A DNA stretch of 54,372 nucleotides from JAZKDW01 sp040387375. Its GTDB lineage: Bacteria > Pseudomonadota > Gammaproteobacteria > Burkholderiales > Burkholderiaceae_D. The stretch's first letter is position 1. Every line of letters begins with the position of its first letter. Below are positions 12,201-21,200 of this stretch, piece by piece. The notes beneath the pieces were generated by a model, which saw only the letters and a list, made by a program, of their open reading frames with translations, searched no databases and was not told where the DNA came from. The stretch lies in the NCBI GenBank assembly GCA_040387375.1, contig JAZKDW010000069.1:1-54372 (forward strand), read 5' to 3'. A program made the position numbers and the translations under genes.

Positions 12201-15200
12201 TATGAAGGCAATGGCGGCAACGACACCCTTTATGCGGGCGGCGGCGACGACTATGGCAATGCCGGCAGCGGCGACGACCTGATGACCGGCGATGCCGGCA
12301 ACGATACGCTGCTGGGCGGCACCGGCAATGACACCATCTACGGCGGTGATGCGATTGATTCGGCCGCCAGCGGCAACGACAGCATCGATGGCGGCGACGG
12401 CAACGACAGCATCAGCGCCGCCGATGGCGACGACACGGTCAGCGGCGGCGCGGGCAACGACACCATCAGTGCCGGCAGCGGCAGCGACTCGGTCACGGGC
12501 GGCGAGGGCAACGACAGCATCCTGGCCGGCAGCGGCAACGACACGGTCGACGCCGGTGGCGGCAACGATCTGATCAATGAGGGCGAAGGCGAAGATTCCA
12601 TCAATGCCGGTACCGGCGACGATACGGTGATCGGCGGCGCCGGCAACGACACCCTGGACGGCAGCAGCGGCGTCGACACCATCGACTACAGCGCCGAGAG
12701 CGCGGCGGTCACCATCAACCTGAGCACCGGCAGCGGCACCGGGACCGGCATCGGCACCGATACCCTGTTGAACTTCGAGAACGTCATCGGCGGCGCCGGC
12801 AACGATGTCATCACCGGCAACGACGCCGCCAACCGCATCACCGGCGGCAGCGGCAGCGACAGCATCGCCACCGGCGGCGGCAACGACTGGATCCTGTTCG
12901 ATGCCAATGATGTGCTGGTCGACGCCGGCATCGGCGTCGACACGCTGGCGATTGCCGACACCACGGTCTTCGACTTCACGGCGATCGATGACAGCCGCTA
13001 CATCGGCATCGAGGAAATTGACCTGACCGGCAATGGCGTGCAGGACATCCGGCTCAACGCCGCCGACGTGGTTGCCTTTTCCGACTCCACCGATACGCTC
13101 AAGATCCACGGCGATGCGGGCGACAAGCTCACGCTCGCAGGCAACTGGGTCAATGCCGGCACCCAGCCGGTCAGCTACAACGGCGCAGCCAACCAGTCCT
13201 ATGTGAAGCTGACGCTGGTGATCGACGCCACTACCACGGCGACGGTGCTGGTCGATCCCGCGCTGACGCTCGACATCGTCTATCAGGGCGCCGCGACCAG
13301 TGACACCCTGAGCGGCGGCGCCGGCGCCGACAGCGTTGACGGCGGCGCCGGCAACGACTCGCTGGACGGCGCTGCGGGCGCCGACAGCGTCTACGGCGGC
13401 ATCGGCAACGACACCATCATTTACGACAGCAACGACATCTACCAGGACGGCGGCGCCGATACCGACACGCTGAAATTTGCCGCGACAGCCAGCGGCGTCG
13501 TGCTCGATTTCGGCGACCTGGCGCGTCCGGCGGCGGATGGCCTGCGGCCGACGCTGACCGGTTTCGAGATCATCGACATCACTGGTGCCGGCAATAACAG
13601 CGTGGTCATCGATTCGACCGCGCTGAAGGCCCTGTCCGACAGCACCGACAGCCTCGACATCAATGGCAATACCGGCGACACCGTCTATATCGTCGGCAGC
13701 TGGACCACTACCGGCACTCCGGTGGGGGGCTACAACATTTACACCAAGGATGGCGCCACGCTGCGTGTTGCCACGGCGATTGCCGTGGGCGCGGTGGTCG
13801 ATGATCCGAATGGCGACCTCAGCAGCGCCAATCCGATTCCCGGCGCAACCTCGGGCGCCGACGTCATTCGCGGCCTCGGCGGCGACGACACGCTCAATGG
13901 CGCACTCGGCGCGGACGTATTGCGCGGCGGCGCCGGCAATGACGTGCTGATCTATGACGCCAGCGACCTGATCGTTGATGGCGGCGACGACACCGACACG
14001 CTGCAACTGTCGGCCAGCCTGAATCTGGCCGGCGTGGCGGGCAACAAGATTACCAATATCGAAATCATCAACCTGGTGGCCGGCAGCGGCAGCGTTACGC
14101 TGAGCGCAACGGCGGCCGATATCGTCGCGCTCAACACCGCCGCCACCGTGCGTGTCAACGGCGACGCCAGCGACAGCGTGGCGCTTTCCGGCAACTGGGT
14201 CACCGGCGCGACCACCAGCGGATTCACCGCCTACACCCTGGATGGAGCGACGCTCAATATCGCGCAGGCGATTGTCGTTACGGTCACTTACTCGGGCACC
14301 AGCCAGGGCAACATCATGATCGCTGGCGCAGGCAACCAGACGCTCGATGCGCTGGCCGGCAACGATAGCCTGGACGGCGGCAGCGGCAGCGACATTCTCC
14401 TCGCCGGCAGCGGCGATGACGTGCTGGTCCACGACGCGGCCGATAGTCTCATCAGCGGCGGCGCCGGCACCGATACTCTGCAGATCAGCGGCGCCGGTGT
14501 CACCATCGACCTCACCGCGATTGCCAACAGCATCATCACCGGCATCGAGAAAATCGACCTCACCGGCAGCGGCGACAATACCCTCGTGACCAGTGCCGAC
14601 GATGTGCAGGCGCTGTCCACCGATACCGACACCCTGATCGTCACCGGCAACGTCGGCGACTCGGTGCGCCTGTCGGGCTCGGGCTGGGAAGCGCGCGGCT
14701 CCGAACTGGTGGCTGGCATCACGTACAACAAGTTCATCGGCTATGCGACCGACGGCTCCCTGGTGACCGTGCTTGGCGGCCTGAAGATGGTCAAGGGCGA
14801 CCAGATCGTCGGCGCCGGCGGGAACGACACGCTGGTCGGCGGCACCGGCAGCGACGATATCCAGGGCATGGCCGGCAATGACAGCATCGACGGCGGCACC
14901 GGGAGCGACCTTCTGGATGGCGGCGCCGACGACGACACCATCGTCTACGATGCGCTCGACACCACACTCGGCGGCGGCCTCGGCAACGACACCCTGCAAC
15001 TGAACACCAGCGGCGAGATCATCGACCTGCAGGAAGCAGGACGTCCGGCGACGGGTGCGCTGCGCCCGGCGCTGAGCAGCTTCGAAGTCATCGACCTCAA
15101 CACCAGCGGCGCCAACGTCCTGATCCTGGACGAGGCCAGCCTTTCCGGTCTGGCCGGCAGCACGCTGACCGTCAGCGGCAATGCCAGCGACATCGTGTTC

Positions 15201-18200
15201 GTCGACGGCGTGCTGAGCTCGACCCTGAACCTGACCGGGGGTGTCACGCAAACCGCGTTGACGCGCGGCACCAGCGGCGCCGACACCATCACCGGCACCA
15301 GCGGCCAGGATGCGATCAAGACCGATGCCGGTAACGACACCGTCGATGGCGGCCTCGGCGCCGACATCATCTATACCGGCATTGGCGATGACCGCGTCAG
15401 CTACGATGCGGCCGACCTGCGGGTGTTCGGCGGCACCGGCACCGATACGCTGGTCATCAGCGCGGTCGACAGCGACGGCGGCATCAATGCCACTGTGGCC
15501 GGCACCAACAGTGTCGCCGGCGACATCGACCTGACGCTGGTAGCGGGCAGCATCGTGTCCGGTTTTGAAGTCATCGAAATGCGTGGCAACGGCAACCAGA
15601 CCGTCAAGCTCGATTCGGGCTCGGTGCAGACCCTGTCCGACACCGACCACATTACTGTGATGGGCGACCTTGGCGATGTGCTCAAGCTGTACGGCGCCTG
15701 GGTCTACAGCAATGTGGAATCGGACTCCGACGGCAAGCTCTACACCGTGATGAACAAGGGCGATGCGTATGTCCACGTGGTGTCCGAGGTAACCCTCGAC
15801 ATTACCAACGAACTGGGCGGCAAGGTCGTGATCGGCACCTCCGGCGCCGATGACCGGACGGTCGCCACCAACGGCGGCGTGATCACCGGCGACGGCGATG
15901 ACCTGATCCGCATCAACAACATGAGTTTCACCGGCGTCGATGGCGGGCGTGGCTACGACAAGGTCTATTTCCAGTTCACCGGCGATATCAATACCGCGCT
16001 GCTGTCGCCCACCTCGCTGACCAACATCGAGGAAATCGATCTGGCCAGCGGCTCGACCGGCGCCAACAAGCTGATCCTGACGCCGGAAAAACTGCTGCAG
16101 ATGACAGACTCGGATCGTATCCTGGTCGTCAAGGGCAATATCGCCAACGACAGCATCGACCTGTATGGCCAATGGAGTCCGATCGAAACTGCGGCCGATG
16201 TGCTCTATAACGGCGTCACCTACAAGGCACTCACCGCCAGCAACGGCGCCCAGCTCTATTACACCCCGGGCCTGGCGGTCGCCAAGGTCGATCCGACCCA
16301 GCAGATGACGGCATTTTCAGTCGCTTATGACGATGGCGCCTACCTGGTAAGCGCCGGCATCGACAAGTACGCCGGCTGGAAAGTGGCCGATGCCGGCGAC
16401 GTCAACAAGGACGGCATCACCGACATCATCGTCAACCAGGCGGGATCGGCCTATGTGGTGTTCGGCACCGAATCGATGCAAGGCCAGATCGACCTCAACA
16501 ATCTCGGTAGCCGGGGTTTCATGATCAATGCGGTGGGCAATGGACTTGGCGGTCATACCTTTGCCCACTATCCCGAATGGCAATCGCTGAATTACGGCCT
16601 GACGCCGATCGGCGACGTCAACGGCGATGGCATCGCCGACATGGTGTCCTCAACCAACGAATACAATACCTTCCGCGTGGTCTATGGCCGCACCGAATGG
16701 AGCGATATCGATCTGACGAGTTCGGCCACATTCGCCAGCGGCAGCAGCAACGGCTTCACCGTGACGACCAGTTTCAACTGGAGTGGCGGTGTGCTCGGCG
16801 GGCTTGCCGGTGTCGGTGACGTCAACGGCGATGGTTATGACGATTACGTCATCAACAACATGTGGAGCAGTGATATCAACAACCAGGGCGACTCCGGCAA
16901 GTCGTACCTGATGTTTGGCGGCGCCTATAGCGGCAACATCACTACCAGCAGCATGTCGACCACCAGAGGCGTCGTGCTGTCCTCGGACAGCAGCAACTAT
17001 ATAAAACTCGGCACCGACATCACCGCTCTCGGCGACATCAATGCCGACGGTTTTGCGGATTTTGCGATGGGTGGTCCGGGCCTCAACAATGCTGGCACAA
17101 ACGGACAACAGGAGCGCAGCGGCAGCGGCTACATCGTCTTCGGCAAGGCCGAAGGCTGGGGCAATAGCGTCGTGGTGCAACGGGATAATACCGGACCGAC
17201 ACTGCGCGGTGGCAATGGCACGCCCGTCGATGGACAGACCGGATATCCGCTGGCCTATCCCACGGAGTTCCAGCAAGCCTTCAGTGAAAGCGTAACGTTC
17301 GGAACCGGTTATATCAGCTTGTACAATCAGGCCACAGGCGTGCTGGTTGAAAAATTTGACGTTACCACCGGACTCGGCAGTCTGGGCGGCAAGATGGGTC
17401 TGAGGGGCTGGCACGTTGCCAACGATCTGCTGCAACTGAATACCTTCAATCCGCTGGCGCCGAACACCGGTTATTACTTCACCATCGATGCCACGGCGAT
17501 CCGCGATCTGGCGGGTAACTACTTCGCTGGCATCGCCGACAGCACCACCTGGAATTTCAGCACCACCAGCGCCGCGCTGAATGATGTGACGGCGCCTACG
17601 CTGGGAGCCAACGTCACGCTGTACCATAGCGTCCCGGAGGGTACCGCTGGGGTCAACATTTCTACCAGCGGCGGCAGCACCGGCATCGCCCCGGTGCCCA
17701 CCAACACGGCCGGCAACCCGATTTACCGCCTGGACTTCAGCTTCAATGAAAACATGAAGCCGTACGGCACCGTCACCGTCAGCCAGAACGGCAGTGTGGT
17801 CGAGGTCTTCGATCTGCAAACCGGTCTCGGCTCCAGGGGCGGCAGCGTTCAGTTCCACAGCGGCACGGTGGTTCAGGACAGCAATTCCTATGGTCTCAAC
17901 TTCGGCGCCACCTTGAGCGGCAACACGCTGACCACAGTGACCCTGTCGGGCTTTCAGGACGTGGCGGGCAACAGGCTCAACGGCGGCATCGCGCAGAACT
18001 TCAGCTACACCACCAGCGCCGATACCACCGGTCCGGTACTGACCAACGGCTGGCGCCTGCACAGCCCATCGGACGGTCAGGGCGGCGTGTCAGTTGAAAA
18101 TAATATCGTGTTCCAGGCCGACGAGACGCTGCTGCCTGGCGCCAGCGGGTCGATTCAGCTGCGCCTCAGCAGCAGCTACAACGGCACCGCCGTGGAAACC

Positions 18201-21200
18201 TTTGCCTGGTCATCCGCACTGGTCGCAAGCAACGGTGTCTACACCCTGGCCGGCAATCACGGCGGCGTGCTGACCATCAACAACAGGACCGTCACGCTCA
18301 ATCCCGGCGCCAACCTGGCCTACAACACCGGCTATGATCTGTACGTCAGTGCCGGCGCGCTGACCGACCCGAGCGGCAACGCGGCGACCGGCTACACTGC
18401 CGTGGGCGGTTACAACTTCACCACGACCACCGGCCTGCTCGCTGTAGCTGGCGGCAACGCGGTCGACCATTCGCTGAAGGTTGCGGTGGGCGACAACCTG
18501 GTGATCTCGTTCAATGAGTCGGTGACTGCCGGTACGGCCAGCCTCGGTTCGCAATTCGTCAAGCTGTGGAACAGCTCGGGCACGCTGATTGAAAGCTTCG
18601 ACGTCGCTGACAGCGATGGCAGCAACGGCAGCAAGGGCGGCAATCTGAGCTTCACTGGTTACAACGTGGTCATCAATCCGGCCCAGAACCTGGCGCTGGC
18701 CAGCGGCTACTACCTGACGGTCGACAGCCAGGCGATCAAATCGCTCAATGCGGCGAGCACCACCTATTACGCCGGCGTCAGCAATACGACGACTCTCAGC
18801 TTCAGCAGCGAGGCGGCGGTGCAGATCGATCCGGGACAGCTCAACTCCGACTTCCTCGGACAGTGGGCCGGCCAGCAGATCGAAGGTGTCGGCGACGTCG
18901 ATGGCGATGGCATCAACGATTTTGTCGTCGGCTCCTATCAGCAGGTCAATGACGCCACGATCCCCGGCGGCTACGCTTACGGCAAGTACTATCTGGTGTT
19001 CGGACAAGCGGGCCAATGGGCGCCGATACAAAACATCCAGCAGTTGAAGGATGCCGGGCGGGTAGTCGAAATCTACGGCACCGCCGGCAACTGGCTGACG
19101 CGCGTGGTCGAATTCGGCGATTTGAACAAGGACGGCTTCAATGACCTGCTGCTGACCTCCGGCGGCTGGTATCCGGATAACGACGGATCGCCCGTGGACC
19201 GCCTCGCCAGCAACGACGGCGACATCGATGCCGGCGCCGCGTTTGTCGTGTATGGCCAGGCCCGTTCCAACTGGACGACCTCGGTCAACATCACGCAGCT
19301 GGGCACCGGCGGCCTGGAAATCACCGGCGGCCTGCCGCAGGAGCAGTTCGGCTTCTCGGCAGCCACCGGCGACTTCAACAACGACGGCACCATCGACATC
19401 GTCTTCGGCATGCCGGTCAATCACCGCGACGGTTACGCATCGGGCGAAGGTTTTGTATTGAACGGAGGCGACTTCACCGATTCGCTGATGAACGTCGGCA
19501 CTGCCGGGGCCGATACCATCCTTGGCGATTTCAACGCCAACCGCATCGCCGGCCAGCAGGGCAACGACATCATTTACGGCCTTGGCGGAGCGGACATCCT
19601 GCGCGGCGGCGCGGACAACGACACGATCGGCATCTCGGACCTCAACTTCGTGCTGGTCGATGGCGGCACCGGGACCGATACGCTGAAGTTCGTCGGTCAC
19701 GGCATCAATCTGGACATGACCGGTTATGCCGGCGCCAGCGTGCGCAGCTTCGAAACGATCGACCTCACCGGCGACGGCAACAACAGCCTGGTCATCAATT
19801 ACAGCGAAGTGTCCTACCTGCTGGAACGGCAGTTGTCCCAGGCTTATGGCAACAATGTAAAGCTCACCATCAATGGCGATGCCGGCGATGCGGTGACGCT
19901 GGAAGGCCCGTGGGCTGTCGTCGGCACCGATGCGACCCACACCACCTATGCGCTGGAAGGCTTGTACATTCGCATCGACAGCGATGTGACGCGCACGGTG
20001 CAGGGATGGACCATTCCCTACAACGGCGCAACCATGGATCTGTTTGCGATGCCGTCCGGTTTCCGTACCAGTACGGTCACCAGCGGCATGGGCCTGGATT
20101 CTGCCCAGGGCAACTTCCTGATCAATATCGGCGACATCAACAACGACGGCTTCAACGACTTTGCGGTGCGCCAGGACGTGGTGACGTCGACGGCCTTGCG
20201 CTGGTACGAACGAAGGGAACACCTCCAGGGAGAAAACGTAAACGGTGTAGGTGTCTGGGGCTGGTATCCGCAGTTGAATGCGCGATCCGACACGGTAACG
20301 TCGGGTGAGGCATATATCGTTTACGGAAAAGCCGGTGGCCTGGGCACAGTCAATCTGGCTGCGCCTGTCGGTGGCAATGCGATCAAACTGACGGGTTCGG
20401 CCAGCGCCAATGAAAACCTTGGCGTTTACATGAACGGACTGGGCGACATCAACGGCGATGGTGTAAGCGACATGGTGATTGGCGCCAGCCAGTCGAGCAA
20501 GACCTTCACCTTCAACGAAGGCGGCGAGAAATCGGCCGGCGATCCGACCGGCACCGATCTCGCGCATGCCACAGACCGCTACCAGACTGTTCCTGGCATC
20601 GGTAGTCAGAGTCCCGACTGGAATAACGACAGCTGGGCGGTGTCAAATGAAGGACGTCAGTATTTCTTCCTTGGTAATAACGAGGCGCTGGTCAACAAGA
20701 CCGGCGGCGCGATTAGCACGACCACGCTGGCCAATGACTACAACAGCAGCACCGCGCTACCGACCACCTACGACACGGCGATCGAGGCAATTACCGATTT
20801 GCCGGATCGCGGCCCGGCGAACAATGTCGCCAACACGGTCTACACCTACAGCACCACGGCCACCGCCGCCGACGGCAGCTTCATCGGCGCAGCCGGCGCG
20901 CAGTACGGCAGCAACTGGCAACCGGTCAGCCTGGGCGACGTCAATGGTGATGGTTTTGACGATTTTGTCACGGGCACCAGCAGTTCCAGGCTGATCCTCG
21001 GTTCGGCCAGCGGCTGGACCGGCCTGGATGTCCTCAGCAGTACAGTGACGTGGACGCAAAAGCTGGTCACCATCAGTGGCAACCAGAACAACAACGGCAT
21101 TGTTGCCGCTGGCGACGTGAACGGCGATGGTTATGCCGACTTCCTGTTGAACTGGGACGGCAATGGCGCCCATCTCATATTCGGAAAAGCGGGCAATAAC

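Larger units (their letters stand above)
7210..16290 (+). repeat. Long RTX (hemolysin-type Ca2+-binding) repeat region
   Basis: Over about 9 kb the protein is dominated by GGxGxDxxx nonapeptides such as GGAGNDTLDGG and GGTGNDVYTVD, which form Ca2+-loaded parallel beta rolls once outside the cell. Blocks of nonapeptides alternate with a roughly 110-residue beta module (IExIDLTG, L-V-GD-GD-V-L-G-W). The region is residues about 1317-4344. It reads as codon-biased, stop-free DNA on both strands, which creates long false open frames on the minus strand. Confidence 0.9.

Noticed and set aside
4392..16172. A 3,926-residue open frame on the minus strand inside the adhesin gene
   Set aside because: The sense protein avoids TTA, CTA and TCA codons, so the opposite frame lacks stops. 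Its translation is low-complexity and mirrors the RTX repeats; it has no ribosome site or domain. The same applies to the 785-residue frame at 18210-20567.
7210..16290. Regular short repeats as a CRISPR array
   Set aside because: The repeats are coding, in frame, of nonapeptide period and have no unique spacers.
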